Source: Methylomonas sp. UP202 (lineage in GTDB: Bacteria > Pseudomonadota > Gammaproteobacteria > Methylococcales > Methylomonadaceae). From it: a DNA stretch of 64,000 nucleotides. Below, piece by piece: positions 1-13,200 of the stretch. Positions within the stretch are counted from its first letter, which is position 1, and each line of letters opens with the position of its first letter. Position numbers and translations under genes: made by a program. The stretch is taken from contig NZ_CP123897.1 of assembly GCF_029910655.1 (NCBI RefSeq), positions 4,701,547 through 4,765,546 of the forward strand, given 5' to 3'. The notes under the pieces are model-generated. The model was not told the DNA's origin. It worked only from the letters and a program-made list of their open reading frames with translations, and did no database searches.

Positions 1-3000
1 GCCCGCAGCCGGACGGCGGGCAATCAGCCATACCCGGCCGGCCTTGTTCGCCACCAACCAGCCGGCAATAGCCAAACCCAAGCCGCCCAAGCCGCCGGTA
101 ATCAGGTAATCGCCGCGCGGATCGATGACGACAGCGGCTGCGGGTAAGGCGCTCGGTGTCAATCTGGCCACGTAGCAACCTTCCGGCCGAATCGCAATTT
201 GTTCGCCGCGAGGCGCTATCGCCATGATCGCCATCAACTTAGTCAACTGCTCCGGGCTGATGTCGGCCAAATCCAGCAAACCGCCGAACAGTGCCGGTTG
301 TTCCAAGCCAATCACCCGCCCAAGCCCCCACGCGGCGGCGCTTAACCAGCCGGTTGCCGCGTCGCCGTCAGCGGCGACTTGCGCGTTCTCGGTTAACCAC
401 CAAATCGGTAGCAGTTTATCCGCTTGTTTCAAAGCCCGGTAACAAGCAATAAACCGAGCCATCACCGCGCCGAGGGCTTCCGGCCCGCCATCGGCCAAAT
501 CGCAGGTTTGAAAATTCATCACCGCCAGTTCCCTCGAGGATGTCGAAGCAATATCCTCCAAACAACGTTGCCAATCCTGCTCGCTATCGAAAGGCAGCCG
601 ATAATGTTGCGCGCTTATTTTTTGATACTCGCGCCCCGATTCGAGCAAGACCATCGGCATCTTGGCGCCCGAACCGGCATTAAACAGCGTTTTGGCTCGC
701 CCTTGCCGGTCGGCGATCAACAACCAGGTTTTGGCGGCCCCGGCTGGCGGCAATTCGTAGCGCCGCCAGCTAATTTGATAAGCGCATTGCGCCTGCCGAT
801 CTTGCGAAATCGCCTGCTGATGCAATGCAGTCAGATTGTGCAGAATTTGCAGGGTTAATTTTCGTTCGTCCTCGTTCGGGGTTTTATCCTGCCATAAGGC
901 GGCCAACAAACTTTCGGTTTGGCCTTCGGCCAAGGCCTGTAAAACCGTAGACGCCGACTGAGCCTCGGTAATCGCTTGTTTAGCCGTAGGCGCAGCCAGC
1001 CAATAAAACTGGCGTTGCCAGGGATAGTTCGGCAATTTGATTTTTTCGCCGCCGGCGACGGCCCGCCAATCGGGCGTCAAACCCGCTTGATATAACCGAG
1101 CCAGCGCCCGGTAAGTTTCCACCCGGCTATCGCCCTTGCCGGTTTGGCCGTGCAGACAGATTTTTTCCGCGGCGGACTCGATCTGCTTGACCAAACCGAA
1201 TAAGACCGGCCTCGGTCCTATTTCCAGCAAAATATCCGCCCCTAGCGCGGCAAGTTGCCGCACGGCCGGATAAAATTGCACCGCTTGGCGGATGTGCTTA
1301 ACCCAATAATCCGCTCCGGCGATTTCCTCGCCCGCTATGCGGCCTGTCAAGGTCGATACCAGGGTCTTATCCGGCGCGCGAAAAGCAATGGTCTCAGCAA
1401 TCTCGGCAAAAACCGGTAAAGCCGCTTGCATGGCCGGCGAATGAAATCCGTGGGCGACATTCAACGGGGTAACGGAAAGCCCAGCCTGCTCCAACGCTAC
1501 GCTAATTTCTTGCAAAGCTTCCTTCAAGCCTGAAATCACCAGACTGTTGGCGGTATTCACCACCGCGATGCCGGCGCTATCGACGAAGGGAGCAAGCCAG
1601 GGCTGAACGGTTTTTTCGTCGGCGGCAACGGCGATCATCGCGCCGGGTACGGCATGCTCGTTGATACTGCTGCTACGCGCGGCAATCAATTTCAAGGCAT
1701 CGGACAACGCAAACACCCCGGCATGGCAAGCCGCCGCGTATTCGCCGATGCTATGCCCCAACACGAAATCGGCCTTGATCCCCCAACTTTGCCACAAGGC
1801 CAGCATCGCATACTGAAACACGAAAATCGCCGGCTGGGCATGGGTTCTCAGCCGTTGTTCGTCTGCTTCGTCGCACAACAAGGCCTTGACCGAATAACCA
1901 ACCCGAGGCGCCAAAATGGCGTCGCATTGGTCCACCGCCGCCCGGAATACCGCTTCACTGCGGTATAAATCCAAGCCCATGCGCGGATATTGACTACCTT
2001 GTCCGGTAAATAAAAAGGCCAATTTCGGCTTTTTCCATTCCGAGCACGGCCTGACGTCGTTCAACAACCCCGGATCGCGCAATTGTTGGATCAGCTCCTC
2101 GCCGCCGCTCGCAACCAGCGCCTTGCGGAAGGAAAAATGGCTGCGGCAGGTATTGGCGGTAAAGCAAAAATCCTGAATTCGACTGGCGGGCAATGCCTGT
2201 AACGCATCGGCATAGCGACTTGCGACGACTGGCAAAGCCGCTTGGGTTTTTGCCGACAGAGTCAAAAGGTGCAATCCGGTCGGCGTTTGACAGTCCCGCT
2301 TTTTCGGTGGCGGCGCTTGCAAAATGGCGTGTGCATTGGTGCCGCTCATGCCGAATGAACTGACGGCCACCTTACCCTGTTCGACCTTCTCCGGCCAAGC
2401 GGTTAACCGGGTCGGTACTTTTAGCTTGAATCTCTCCCAGGGAATATGGGGATTGGGCTCGGAAAAGCCCAAACTGGCCGGAATCTCGCGATGTTTTAAC
2501 ATCAAAGCGGCTTTAATCATGCTGGCAATACCGGCCGCCGCTTCCAGATGGCCGATATTGGTTTTCACCGAACCGATATACAACGGATTGTCCGGCGCCC
2601 GGTCTTGGCAATAGACCGTGCCCAAGGCTTCCGCTTCGATCGGATCGCCTAATACCGTGCCGGTCCCGTGGGCTTCGACGTAAACCACTTGTTCGGCGTT
2701 AATTTTGGCTTGCGCCAAGACTTGCCGTATCAGTTTTTGTTGAGCCAAACCGTTGGGCACCGTCAAGCCGCTACCGGGGCCGTCGTGATTCACGCCGCTA
2801 GCTTTGATCACTGCGATGATGTCGTCGCCGTCGGCCTCGGCATCGGACAGCCGCTTTAAGACCAACGCGCCGCAGCCTTCCCCTCGTCCATAACCGTCGG
2901 CCGAAGCATCGAAGGCTTTGCTATGCCCGTCTTCGGCCAGTGCCCCGACCCTGGATAGAAACATCGCCACGTTGGGGGTCAGCATCAATTGCACGCCGGC

Positions 3001-3684
3001 CGCCACCGCCACCCTGGACTCGGCCTTGCGCAAACTTTGGCAGGCCAAATGCACCGCTACCAACGCCGACGAACATGCGGTATCGATAGCAAGACATGGG
3101 CCTTGCCAGCCCATCACATAAGAAATCCGACCGGCGGCGAAACAAAATCCGTTGCCGCTACCGTCGTAGGTATTGATGCGCGAATAATCGTCGGCATAGA
3201 GCTGCAACAGGCCATAGTCGTTTTGGCCTATGCCGAGAAACAAACCGGTATCGCTATCGCGTAGCGAATCGGGAACGATGTTGGCATGCTCCAATGCCTG
3301 CCAACAAACCTCGAGCAGCAAGCGTTGTTGCGGGTCCATGCTTTTGGCTTCGCGCGGCGAAATACCGAAAAACTCGGGATCGAAATCCCCCGGCCGCTCG
3401 ATAAACCCGGCTTTGCGGGTATAGATTTTCCCCGGCACGCCGCGCTCGGCGCTGTACAGGCTAGCCATATCCCAACGGTCGCCAGGCACGTCGACGATGC
3501 CGTGTTCGCCGCGGCTCAATAACTGCCAGAACGCTTCCGGCGTATCAATGCCGCCCGGCAAGCGGCAACCGATGCCGACGATCGCAATCGGCTCGTTCGC
3601 CTTGGCTTCCTGGTCGAGCAAACGCTGTTTCATTTTTGCCAATGCCAGCGAAGCGCGTTTTAATTGATCTTCAGTCTCCGACAC
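1..3684 (-). CDS. Type I modular PKS, KS-AT-KR..., 3' end outside window
   Basis: One chain-extension module of the assembly line, open to the left edge (1228 codons visible). The start chosen is GTG at 3684, preceded by a GGGGAGAG ribosome site and lying 32 bases after the stop of the upstream PKS. The first ~35 residues are a charged helix like a PKS N-terminal docking domain. KS: DTACSSALV with the active Cys near residue 204. AT: GHSIGEYAAA near residue 640 and HGFHS near 745; a HxFH motif is the malonyl-CoA type. After the AT comes a PKS linker (NYPWQRQFYW) and then a KR-type structural half, with no DH motif. The NADPH loop of a KR, ITGGLGGLG, begins near residue 1190, and the gene leaves the window inside this KR. 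The ACP and any later domains are not visible. Inferred role: adds malonate and reduces the keto group to an alcohol. Confidence 0.95.
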   Translation of the reverse strand, partial: MSETEDQLKRASLALAKMKQRLLDQEAKANEPIAIVGIGCRLPGGIDTPEAFWQLLSRGEHGIVDVPGDRWDMASLYSAERGVPGKIYTRKAGFIERPGDFDPEFFGISPREAKSMDPQQRLLLEVCWQALEHANIVPDSLRDSDTGLFLGIGQNDYGLLQLYADDYSRINTYDGSGNGFCFAAGRISYVMGWQGPCLAIDTACSSALVAVHLACQSLRKAESRVAVAAGVQLMLTPNVAMFLSRVGALAEDGHSKAFDASADGYGRGEGCGALVLKRLSDAEADGDDIIAVIKASGVNHDGPGSGLTVPNGLAQQKLIRQVLAQAKINAEQVVYVEAHGTGTVLGDPIEAEALGTVYCQDRAPDNPLYIGSVKTNIGHLEAAAGIASMIKAALMLKHREIPASLGFSEPNPHIPWERFKLKVPTRLTAWPEKVEQGKVAVSSFGMSGTNAHAILQAPPPKKRDCQTPTGLHLLTLSAKTQAALPVVASRYADALQALPASRIQDFCFTANTCRSHFSFRKALVASGGEELIQQLRDPGLLNDVRPCSEWKKPKLAFLFTGQGSQYPRMGLDLYRSEAVFRAAVDQCDAILAPRVGYSVKALLCDEADEQRLRTHAQPAIFVFQYAMLALWQSWGIKADFVLGHSIGEYAAACHAGVFALSDALKLIAARSSSINEHAVPGAMIAVAADEKTVQPWLAPFVDSAGIAVVNTANSLVISGLKEALQEISVALEQAGLSVTPLNVAHGFHSPAMQAALPVFAEIAETIAFRAPDKTLVSTLTGRIAGEEIAGADYWVKHIRQAVQFYPAVRQLAALGADILLEIGPRPVLFGLVKQIESAAEKICLHGQTGKGDSRVETYRALARLYQAGLTPDWRAVAGGEKIKLPNYPWQRQFYWLAAPTAKQAITEAQSASTVLQALAEGQTESLLAALWQDKTPNEDERKLTLQILHNLTALHQQAISQDRQAQCAYQISWRRYELPPAGAAKTWLLIADRQGRAKTLFNAGSGAKMPMVLLESGREYQKISAQHYRLPFDSEQDWQRCLEDIASTSSRELAVMNFQTCDLADGGPEALGAVMARFIACYRALKQADKLLPIWWLTENAQVAADGDAATGWLSAAAWGLGRVIGLEQPALFGGLLDLADISPEQLTKLMAIMAIAPRGEQIAIRPEGCYVARLTPSALPAAAVVIDPRGDYLITGGLGGLGLAIAGWLVANKAGRVWLIARRPAAG

Positions 3685-3716
3685 GTCTCTCCCCGTACTT
3701 TGTCTGCCGACATGAT

Positions 3717-6700
3717 TCAGAAGTGTTCCAAAAACCGGTCTATATCGGCTAATTGTTCGTCCAAGGATAATATCGGCTCCTCGCTGTTTATCGCGTTTTT
3801 TGCGTCGGCAACAGGCTCGGCGCTCGGCTCTTCCTGCTTGGGCCTAGTATCCACCAGCAAGCTCAACAGATAATCCGCCAACGCCGACAAGGTCGGATAT
3901 TTAAAGGTCAAGGTCGCATCCAACGGCGGTTCGAACTCGCGTTGCAAGCGGTTGCGCAGTTCCATCGCCGTCAACGAATCCATGCCCAGCTCGAAAAATC
4001 CGCGCCTAGCGTCGATGTCGCCGGCAATCCCCAATACCGACCCGAGTAAGCGACTGACATGCTCCAGCATGACTTCCCGTTGCCGATCGGGGTTTTGCCG
4101 CAACAAAGACACAATAGACTCCCCGCCGTTAGAAGCGGCCTTGGTCGCCTGCCCCTGTTCCCGGCGGCTCAATAGCGCTTGAAAATAACCGTCGTTATCT
4201 TGGTTGCCGGCATAGCGATCGAAGTCGATGTCGATAATCGCCAGATTGGCGTCGTCGGATTCGATCGCGGTCCGCATCGCGGCCAATGCAGTATCTGCCG
4301 CCATCGGCTTGACGCCCATCGTTTGCCATTGTTGGCGGCGAATATCGTTGACCGCCGCCGCCATGCCGGTATCTTGCCAGACCCCCCAATTGATAGCGTG
4401 CGCCGGCAGATTTTGCCGACGCCGGTAAGCCGCCAAGGCATCGACAAAGGCGTTGGCGGCCACGTAATTGGCCAAACCGCCGGCGGCCAATACCGACGCC
4501 GAAGAAGAAAACAGCACGAAATAATCCGGAGAGCTTTCAAGCTCCAGACTCAGCCTATGCAAATTCCAAGCGCCCGCCACCTTGGCCGGAAAAACGCTGC
4601 TGAACACCTGCCAATCGTAGTCTTGCAGCAAACAATCGGCGAACACGCCGGCACTATGGAAAATACCGGCCAAGCCTTGCCGACCCGGTACATCGACCGC
4701 CCGACGCAAAGCGTCGTAATCGCTGACGTCGACGGCTTGGATATGGATCTCGACGCCCCCCGCCGCCGCTTGGTCCAGCGCTTGCTTCACTGCCGGGGAC
4801 GGTGCCGTTCTCGCCAACAAGATTAAGCGCTTGGCGCCGCTCTCGATCAACCATTGGGTTAGCTTAAAGCCCATGCCGCCGAATGCACCGGTCACCAGAT
4901 AAACGCCTTGTTCGCGTATCGTCAAAGGCTGATTGCCGCCGGGGAGGCAAGACACTAAACGCGGCACGAATAGCCGCCCGTCTCGCACCGCATTTTGCAA
5001 TTCGGCCTTGGCATCGGTTTGGCAAACCAGTTGGCAAGTCGGTAAATCCAAGTCCATCCCTGCTTGCAAATCGAATAAGCGACATTGAAGCCGCGGATAT
5101 TCCTTGGCGGCGACTCTGACCATGCCCCACAAGGCCGCCATCACGGCTTGCGGCCTATCGCCATCGACAACCGCTTGCGCGCCTTGGGTCAGCACATTGA
5201 AAGCCTGTAATCCGATAGACGCCGCCCCTAAGGCCTGCAACAAATGCAAAGTGCCGGCGCAAACGATAGCCAGCGTTTTTTCCACCGCCCGACTGTCGCT
5301 GGTTTCGTCGATAACGCCGTCCAGGCCCGAACAAACCAGCACCGCATATTGGCCATTTTCTTCAGGCTCAAACCAATGTTCCAGCACGCGCTCGAAATCC
5401 CGGCGTTGGAATGGATCCACGGTCCACGAAGCGTCGGCGTGTTGGGAAAACGCTTGGCCGTAATGGATCCTGGTACAACGATCGCCACGCGCGTTTAAAT
5501 AATCCGCCAACCGGTCCGCCGCGCCTTGGCTATCGTCGACGATCAACCAATGGCGGCCGCGGATTCGCGCCGCCTGAGTCAAAATCACGCTTTGCCGGCA
5601 TAGGCGTTCGGTAGCGTCTAACGGCGCGGTAATGAAGGCCGTCGACGCAAATCCAGTTTCGCTCAATAAACCCTGCCAGCCGTCTTGATCCAACAACGGA
5701 TAATTTGCCTGGCACCGCTGATCGTTGAACGCCCACCAACCGTCGGTCAACCCGAAAATCAAGTCCACCCATAACCGGGGCCGTAAACCTTCCAACAACA
5801 GCAATACGCCGTGATCGTTTAACAATTGCCGGACATGGGACAGCGTTTGCGGTAAATCGGCGGTGGCATGAACGACGTTGGCGGCGATGACCAAATCAAA
5901 CTCATGTTCGGCAAAACCTTGACTGAAAGGGTCTTTGGCGATGTCCAAGGTTTGATACTTAAGCTGCGAATAGCCGGCGAAATTTGCTTCGGCCGAACTA
6001 AAAAAAGCCGACGACAAATCGGTATACAGGTACTCGAAATCGACCCTGCCGGCCAACAGCGGCAAGAGATGTCGCGTCGTACCGCCGGTACCGGCGCCGA
6101 TTTCCAAGACCCTTAATTTGCGGCCTTTGGGGATTAAGGCCAACCAGCCGTCCAAGGCCTGAACCGCGCTACGGTTCAAAATCGTAAAACCTTCCGCTTG
6201 GCTATATAAAGTCGCGGCGGAAATGTTGCTGTTTTCCGGAAACAGCAACGGCAGAAAATCGATGCTGCCGTTTAATACGCCGGCCAAAGCCCGCCCGCAT
6301 TGCCTGAGCAGTTGCCATTCAATGCCGCCGGCTATCGAACTCTGTTCCGGCCCGGCGACCAGCGGTTTCAACACTCGCCATTGCTCCTGTTCCAGACTCA
6401 AATATTGCGCTTGGCTTAACACCGTTAAACAGCGCTGCAGCAACTTCGAATAACGCGGTAAAACCCCTAATTGCCGCAGGCACTGCGCCAATTCGAAACC
6501 TTCACCCACTTGGTACGGAAACGCCAAATCCTGCAAGGCTTTCAGCACATAATTCAAGGCCTCGGCTTCCAAAACCTCAACCTGGTTTTCGGCTATGCCT
6601 GGTGGCTGCGGCCAGTATTGCTCGGGGACTTGGGCAATTTGCGCCAGCCAAGCCGCGCTTGCCTCGGGGTTTATCTCGTCGCTCGGGTTAGCGACGGCTT

Positions 6701-9700
6701 GCCATTGAGTTTTATAAAAAAGCCCGTCTTGCCGATTGGACGGCAATCGCTTTAAGCCCAAACCTTGTATGCGGGCGATAGTCTCGCCGTCTTCGGCCAG
6801 AACATCGATATCGAAAAGCCATTGCCCGGCTTCGACACCCGTTAACCGTGCGTGCGCATGGATATCGCCCCGACCAATCGGCCGGTAATACCTCAGCGAC
6901 ACCAGACTCGTTTGCACATAGGTTTCTTGGTCCTGCGGCAGCAAAGCGCCCGCCACTTGGAAACACGCATCCAGCATCGGCGGATAAAGAAAATAAGCAT
7001 TGTCTCGCCGGGCGGCTTTGATCTTGCCCAGCGCCTGCTGGTCTTGCGCGGACAGGCTGTCCAGTAAGCGGTAAGCCGGACCGAAATCGATGCCTCGCTC
7101 GGCCATGGCCCGGTAATAGCGCTCGACATCCAAACCTTGGTTGAATACCGGGATAGGCGACATCGATTCAGCCGCTTGATTCAGCGTCTCTATCCTGGCG
7201 CTAAAATGGCATTGCCAGGGTAAATCATCCGCACACCGCGCATAAATAGCGCAAGCGTAGCCGTCGGTATCGGCCGTCAGTAATAATTGCAGGCTCACCG
7301 CCTGCTCCTCGTCGAATAGCAATGGCGCGGGATAACTCACCTGCGCTATACGGCAAGGCAGACCGCCCAATGCCGCAACCGCCATTTCCAAATAATGGGC
7401 GGCGGGCAGCAAGAGCTTGCCGTGGTAACGATGGTCGCGGTGGAAAGCCAGATGGCTGTCTTGCAAAACAGCGCTAAAGACTTGTTTTTCCGGCTGATCG
7501 GCGGTTTCGAATGGGTTTTGCAAAAAAGGATGCAAGGCCGGCGCTTGCTCGGCCGTTCTCGGCGCGGCTTTAAACCAGTAACGCTGCCTACTGAAAGGAT
7601 AAGCCGGCACATTCAAATGACGGCCTTTAAAATCCTGATAGTAAGCCTGCCAATCGATCTTCATCCCGCCGCGATAAAGCGCCGCCAGCGTATCCAGCAA
7701 ACCGCCGTCGGCTTGCCGGCTATCGAGGGAACTGATGGCCTTAACCCGGCCATCCGGGTATTCGCGCTGTACCAATTTGCTCAGCACGTTTTGTGGCCCC
7801 ACTTCCAACATCCCAGTCACCTGGTTGGCGACAAGCTCGGCTAGGGCCTGACTAAACAAGACCGGGCTGCTGATCTGCTTCTGCCAATACTCGGCATTCG
7901 CCATTTCCGCACCGATTAACTGACCGGTCAGCGTGGAAATAATGTTTTTAGTCGGCGACCGATACGCGATGTCGGCCGCACTAGCCGCGAATTCCCGAAG
8001 CATCGGCGCCATCAGCGGCGAATGAAAGGCGCGATCGACATTCAAGGCCACATAAGCTATCCCTTGCTGCTCCAGATAACGGCTGAAGCGGTGCAGTTCG
8101 TGTTTGGCGCCGGATACCACGGTATTGGTTTTGCCGTTGTAGCCGGCGACGCAGAGGCTACTGCCGCCATCTTGCAAGGCAAGACCGACTTTATCGGCCT
8201 CGGCCAACACGGCCAGCATGCCGCCCTCTTCGCTCAGCGCGGCCATCAGCCGGCCGCGCTGTTTGATCAGCGCCAGGCCGTCCTCGAAACTGAACACCTC
8301 GGCCAAACAAGCGGCGGCATATTCGCCGACGCTATGGCCGAGCAAATAATCCGCTTCGACGCCCAAGGCCAGCCAAGTCCTAGCCAGAGCCACTTGAAAA
8401 CAATACAAGGCCGGTTGGGCATACTCCGTCGATGCCAGCCGCGCCGCGCCCTGCTCGGTAAACAGCAATTCGCGCAAGGAAACGCCCATTTGCTGATCGA
8501 ATGCCGCTTCGCAGGCAGCGAAATCATCGGCAAACAACGGCAAATCGGCGAACACGTCTAAAAGCGGGCCGTTAAACGCGCCCTGGCCGGTGAACAGCAA
8601 GGCCATGCGCCTTTCCTCGCCGGCTTGGCCTTCGCTAAGCTTACGCAAACCGTCGACCGCTTCGGCCATATTGGTGCACGGCAAGGCCAGCCGATAGGCG
8701 AAATGATCGCGCCGCACATTGACCGTATAACAAAAGTCGGCCAGCTCCAAGCCCGGATTGGCCGACAAATAGTCGCTATAAGCCTGTGCTAGCGCGCGCA
8801 ATTCGAGCGGAGTCCGCGCCGACAGCGTCAATAGCTGCCGGCGATGGCGGCAAACGGCAGCCTCGTGCGCCTGTTTCGGCGCTTCGGCGACCAAAACGTG
8901 CGCGTTACTCCCACCAAAGCCGAAGGAACTGACGCCGGCAATCCTCGGCTGGCCCTGCTCGACCGGCCAATCGGCCAATTGCCGGCTGACCGTCAGATTC
9001 ATGGATTGCCAATCGACGTGCCGGTTCGGCTGCTGAAAATGCAATTGCTTGGGAATTTTTTGGTGTTGCAGCATCAACACGGTCTTGATAAAGCCGGCAA
9101 TACCGGCCGCCCCTTCCAGATGGCCGATGTTGCTTTTCACCGAACCGATCGTCAACGGCGTTTGCCGCCGGCTGCCGTAAACGGCCTGCAAGGCTTCGAT
9201 CTCGATAGGATCGCCCAGGCTGGTGCCGGTACCGTGCGCTTCGACATAAGCGACTTGTTCGGCTTTCAATCCGGCGGCTTGCAAGGCTTGTTTCAGCACT
9301 TGGCGCTGAGCGCTACCGTTGGGCGCGGTCAAACCGCTGCTGCGTCCATCCTGGTTGGTGGCCGAACCCTTGATCACCGCCAAGATCTTGTCGCCGTCGC
9401 GCTGGGCATCGGCCAATTTTTTCAAGACCACGACACCGCAGCCTTCACCGCGCACATAACCGTCCGCGCCGTCGTCGAAGGTTTTGCATCGCCCGTCCGG
9501 CGACAGCATGCCGGCTCGCGAAAAATTGATGCTGAATTCGGGCGCCAATAAGGCGTTGACGCCGCTGGCCAAGGCCAATCGGCATTCTCCGGCGCGCAGA
9601 CTTTGACAAGCTAAGTGAATTGCCACCAACGACGAAGAACACGCGGTATCGACAGCCACCGCCGGCCCTTGCGTCCCCAAATAAAAGGCCAAGCGGCCGA

Positions 9701-10274
9701 CGGCGGTGCTATGCGCGGTACCGGACGCCATATAACTGTCGATTTCGCGATAGTCACGGCTGGCCAGCAGATGGTAATAATCGTTGCCGCAGATACCGGC
9801 GAACAACCCGGTTTGACTGCCCATTAACGAAGAAGGCGGAATGCCGGCCTGTTCCAACGCCCGCCAATGGCTTTCCAACAACAGGCGTTGCTGCGGATCG
9901 AGACTGTCGGCTTCGCGCGGCGAAATATAAAAAAACTCGGCGGCAAATTGATCGATATCGTTGAGGTATCCGCCTTGAATGCTCAGGATTTTACCGGCGG
10001 CATCGGGATTGGGGTCGTAAAATTGCGCTTTGCTCAAACGCTGCTCCGGCGCCTCTCTGACGGCGTCCACGCCGTCGGCCAAAACCTGCCAAAAGGCATC
10101 CAAATCCTGGGCATCCCGATCGCCGCCCGGAAAACGGCACGCCGCGCCAATAACGGCAATGTCGGCCTGTTCGCGGTTTTGCTCCAATTCGGCGATAGTG
10201 GCTTTTAGCCTTCGAATTTCGACTAAAGCGTTTTTGACCAATTGCTGATAATCGGGGGCTTCGATACTCGCCAT
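3717..10274 (-). CDS. Type I modular PKS, KS-AT-DH-MT-KR-ACP
   Basis: A single complete module of 2185 residues. An N-terminal coiled helix (about 1-38) looks like a docking domain. [11 protein letters not shown] (Cys near 212), [12 protein letters not shown] and a KSNIGHLEG His. [12 protein letters not shown] near 646 and RAFHS near 749, malonyl type. [12 protein letters not shown] near 950 fits HxxxGxxxxP, and LDACFQ supplies the second catalytic Asp. C-methyltransferase: [11 protein letters not shown] near 1391. [11 protein letters not shown] near 1798 with Ser and NYVAAN near 1938; FAD at the LDD position suggests B-type. No ER is present. [12 protein letters not shown] near 2098. The C-terminal ~25 residues resemble a docking tail. 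It follows the previous PKS stop by only 2 bases, with AGGA before the ATG. Predicted outcome: alpha-methylated, alpha,beta-unsaturated two-carbon extension. Confidence 0.97.
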   Translation of the reverse strand: MASIEAPDYQQLVKNALVEIRRLKATIAELEQNREQADIAVIGAACRFPGGDRDAQDLDAFWQVLADGVDAVREAPEQRLSKAQFYDPNPDAAGKILSIQGGYLNDIDQFAAEFFYISPREADSLDPQQRLLLESHWRALEQAGIPPSSLMGSQTGLFAGICGNDYYHLLASRDYREIDSYMASGTAHSTAVGRLAFYLGTQGPAVAVDTACSSSLVAIHLACQSLRAGECRLALASGVNALLAPEFSINFSRAGMLSPDGRCKTFDDGADGYVRGEGCGVVVLKKLADAQRDGDKILAVIKGSATNQDGRSSGLTAPNGSAQRQVLKQALQAAGLKAEQVAYVEAHGTGTSLGDPIEIEALQAVYGSRRQTPLTIGSVKSNIGHLEGAAGIAGFIKTVLMLQHQKIPKQLHFQQPNRHVDWQSMNLTVSRQLADWPVEQGQPRIAGVSSFGFGGSNAHVLVAEAPKQAHEAAVCRHRRQLLTLSARTPLELRALAQAYSDYLSANPGLELADFCYTVNVRRDHFAYRLALPCTNMAEAVDGLRKLSEGQAGEERRMALLFTGQGAFNGPLLDVFADLPLFADDFAACEAAFDQQMGVSLRELLFTEQGAARLASTEYAQPALYCFQVALARTWLALGVEADYLLGHSVGEYAAACLAEVFSFEDGLALIKQRGRLMAALSEEGGMLAVLAEADKVGLALQDGGSSLCVAGYNGKTNTVVSGAKHELHRFSRYLEQQGIAYVALNVDRAFHSPLMAPMLREFAASAADIAYRSPTKNIISTLTGQLIGAEMANAEYWQKQISSPVLFSQALAELVANQVTGMLEVGPQNVLSKLVQREYPDGRVKAISSLDSRQADGGLLDTLAALYRGGMKIDWQAYYQDFKGRHLNVPAYPFSRQRYWFKAAPRTAEQAPALHPFLQNPFETADQPEKQVFSAVLQDSHLAFHRDHRYHGKLLLPAAHYLEMAVAALGGLPCRIAQVSYPAPLLFDEEQAVSLQLLLTADTDGYACAIYARCADDLPWQCHFSARIETLNQAAESMSPIPVFNQGLDVERYYRAMAERGIDFGPAYRLLDSLSAQDQQALGKIKAARRDNAYFLYPPMLDACFQVAGALLPQDQETYVQTSLVSLRYYRPIGRGDIHAHARLTGVEAGQWLFDIDVLAEDGETIARIQGLGLKRLPSNRQDGLFYKTQWQAVANPSDEINPEASAAWLAQIAQVPEQYWPQPPGIAENQVEVLEAEALNYVLKALQDLAFPYQVGEGFELAQCLRQLGVLPRYSKLLQRCLTVLSQAQYLSLEQEQWRVLKPLVAGPEQSSIAGGIEWQLLRQCGRALAGVLNGSIDFLPLLFPENSNISAATLYSQAEGFTILNRSAVQALDGWLALIPKGRKLRVLEIGAGTGGTTRHLLPLLAGRVDFEYLYTDLSSAFFSSAEANFAGYSQLKYQTLDIAKDPFSQGFAEHEFDLVIAANVVHATADLPQTLSHVRQLLNDHGVLLLLEGLRPRLWVDLIFGLTDGWWAFNDQRCQANYPLLDQDGWQGLLSETGFASTAFITAPLDATERLCRQSVILTQAARIRGRHWLIVDDSQGAADRLADYLNARGDRCTRIHYGQAFSQHADASWTVDPFQRRDFERVLEHWFEPEENGQYAVLVCSGLDGVIDETSDSRAVEKTLAIVCAGTLHLLQALGAASIGLQAFNVLTQGAQAVVDGDRPQAVMAALWGMVRVAAKEYPRLQCRLFDLQAGMDLDLPTCQLVCQTDAKAELQNAVRDGRLFVPRLVSCLPGGNQPLTIREQGVYLVTGAFGGMGFKLTQWLIESGAKRLILLARTAPSPAVKQALDQAAAGGVEIHIQAVDVSDYDALRRAVDVPGRQGLAGIFHSAGVFADCLLQDYDWQVFSSVFPAKVAGAWNLHRLSLELESSPDYFVLFSSSASVLAAGGLANYVAANAFVDALAAYRRRQNLPAHAINWGVWQDTGMAAAVNDIRRQQWQTMGVKPMAADTALAAMRTAIESDDANLAIIDIDFDRYAGNQDNDGYFQALLSRREQGQATKAASNGGESIVSLLRQNPDRQREVMLEHVSRLLGSVLGIAGDIDARRGFFELGMDSLTAMELRNRLQREFEPPLDATLTFKYPTLSALADYLLSLLVDTRPKQEEPSAEPVADAKNAINSEEPILSLDEQLADIDRFLEHF

Positions 10275-10276
10275 AT

Positions 10277-13200
10277 TTATCCTAATTCCTTCGCCAGTAA
10301 TTCAGCCGCTTGTTCCAAGGACAGCCCCTCCAGTTCGTCGCCGGCCGTTTCGGTTGTCCCGGCAACCCGTTCGTCGTTTGCCAGCAGCGTCATTAAATGG
10401 CCGCTCAAGGCTTGAATCGTCGGAAAGTCGAAAATCGCCGACGCCGGCAATTTGACCGCCAAGCCGTGATTGATCTTGTTTTTGAACTCCACCGAGGTTA
10501 GCGAATCCAGCCCCAGATCGAAAAAGCCGGAATGACGTTGACTCAAGGCATTGAGTTGCGCCACGTCCATCCCCAATACCGCCGCCAACTCGGTGGTAAG
10601 AAACTGTTTCAGCTTATGGCCGCGGTCGGCTTCGCTCAAGCGCCGCAGCGCCTCCGCATCGAATTGTCCGGAATTTGCAACCGGCACCGTTTCAATCGTG
10701 GGCGCCGCCGTACCGAAGGCCGCAAAAAACTCCCGCATCGGTGCATCGGCCAGGAATACCGGCCAATCGATGGGTAAGGCCGCCAGTTGTACCTCGTTAC
10801 GTTTTAGGGCTTCGTTTAAAACAAGCCCGCCCTGCTCCGGCGAAATGTCGGCCAAGCCCTTGCGAATCCGGTCGCTCAGCTTCAGTTCGGCGGCGGAACC
10901 AATTTCCGACCAGCCGCACCAATTGATGCTTTGTGCCGGCAAGCCCCGCGCCCGCCGGTAAGCGGCAAAGGCATCCAAAAACGCATTGGCGGCGGCATGG
11001 TTAGACTGCCCGGCGCTACCGAGCAAAGAGGCCACCGAAGAATACATCAGGAAAAAGTCCAAATCGTCCGCTTGGCTGAGACTATGCAATTGCCATGCGC
11101 CTTTGATTTTCGGCTCCAATACCGTCCGAAAACGCTGCCAATTTTGTTGCCTTAACGTACCGTCGCTCAACACGCCAACCGAATGCACGACCCCCTTCAA
11201 CGGCCTGCCGGTTTGCCGGATTCGCTGAAAAACGGCCTGCATGGCCGCCTCGTCACTGACGTCGGCAATCAAGACTTCAACCTCGGCACCCCGAGCCCGC
11301 AGTTCTGTTATTTTGGCTTCGTTGACTTCCGTCGGCACGGAGCGCCCGAGCAAAAACAGCTGCTTGGCGCCTTTTTCAACCAACCACCGCGCACTATACA
11401 AACCCAGCCCTTTCAGGCCACCGGTGATCAGATAACTGGCATTGGCATCGCAAACGAAATCGTCGACATTGGCGCGGTTGGTCAATACGATTTTGCCGAC
11501 ATGTTTGGCCTGCTGCATGTGCCGGAACGCCTGTTGCATTTGCGGCCACTCGAAGCGGGTATAGGGCAAGGGCCGGTAGGTTTGCCGTTCGATATGCGCG
11601 ATAACCGTTTGCAATAATTGCTGAATCATCCGCGGCTGGCTTTGGCATAAGACTCTGACATCGACCGGCTGATAATCGACAGCCGGCGCGAAGGCCGCCA
11701 ACTGTTCGTCCGTCAATAGCTCGCGCTTGCCGATCTCTAAAAAGCAACCGCCCGCTTTCAACAAGCTCAAACCCGCCGGGATAAAATCGCCGGTCAGGCT
11801 ATTGAATACAACGTCGACGCCTTTGCCGCCGCTTGCCTGCTTAACTTGCTCGACGAACGACAGGTCGCGGGAATTCATCACTAATTCGACGCCCAACTGC
11901 CGCACTTGCGGCCATTTGGCGACACTGGCCGTTGCATACACTTCGGCGCCGGCCGCTAAGGCAACTTGTACCGCCGCCATGCCGGTAGCGCCCGCCGCGG
12001 CGTGGATCAACACCCGCTGTCCGGACTGCAGCTGCGCCACCTCGAGTAAGGCATGGCGGGCAGTCACAAAAGCGACCGGCAGGGTCGCCGCCGCCAAAGA
12101 AGGAATCGTGTCCGGCAATGCGGCGACGCAAAAAGCATCGACGATCAGTTCATCGGTAAACGCACCTTCGGCCAGGGCGATCACCCGCTGTCCGACGCTA
12201 AAATCGACAACCTCGGCGCCGCAACGGCTAATCACTCCGACGCATTCCATGCCCAGGCCTTCGCGCTCGAACGGCAGCAAACCCAGTACATCCATGACAT
12301 CGATGAAATTCAGGCCGGCCTGTTGCACCTTGATTTCGACCTGATGCGGACCCAGCGCGGTTTTGGCCACCTCCACGAGTCGCAGGGCATCGATAGCGCC
12401 TGCATTGGCTTCGGTTACCCGCCAGGTACGCTGGCTTTCCGCACCGTTCCGTTGGTCGATCGCCGCCAGTCTGGGCACGAAACGTTGACCGTTCCGGTAA
12501 ACCTGCTGCGATTCCAGCGCACCTTGCAACAAGTCTTGTATCAACAACGCGGCACTGGCCGGCTGATCGTCAAGATCGGCAACGACACTGTTCAATTCGG
12601 GGTGTTCCAACAAGCTGACTTTATTGATCCCCCATAGGGTTGCTGCTTCCGGGCAAGTGCTTTGGTCTTGTTGATCGATGCTTTGCGAGTGCCGGGTCAG
12701 GTGGCACAAAAGGCTTGCCGGGCGCTCGCCGGCCAGTAATGCTTGAATCAAGGCCAAGGCGCCGACACTCATAAAACGCGTGTTCTCCATCAGCAGTTCG
12801 CCAGACCGCGACTCCGCGGCCGATAACGACAAAGGCCAGCAGTTGACCACTACGTCGATATGCTGGCGGCGTTCGATGGCGGCTATCGCCTGCCGGTAAT
12901 CGTCCGCTTGCTCCAGGTTAATTTCAAACCGCTTCGACTCCAAGGGTTTAAATTGCTCACCGGCAACCAGTCGAAAACAAGCTATGCCCCGCTGTTCCAG
13001 AATTCGACTTAACTGCTCGGCCAAGCCATTTTGATCGCCCGCCACCAACCAGGTCTTCGCGACCGGCTTCGGAGCCGAAGCCAACACCAAGGCTTGTTTA
13101 AATGGCGCATCCCGATGATCCGCGACCAAGCATTCGGCCTCCAAACCCAAATCTTGCAAGGCCTGTTGCCATTGCCGGCTATTCAATAACGGATAATCCC

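Noticed and set aside
120-1100. A DH domain in the left-edge PKS
   Set aside because: Between the AT linker and the KR there is no HxxxGxxxxP and no DxxxQ motif; the sequence is a KR structural half.
4179-4826. Plus-strand open frame of 215 codons, and similar long plus-strand frames such as 8844-9551 and 37156-37812
   Set aside because: They lie antisense to PKS or NRPS domains whose minus-strand translation carries clear motifs. They show low-complexity Arg/Gln/His-rich composition typical of antisense frames in G+C-rich genes.
6712-6966. Minus-strand frame with Arg-rich translation inside the second PKS gene
   Set aside because: It is a shifted frame of the PKS reading frame with no motif of its own.
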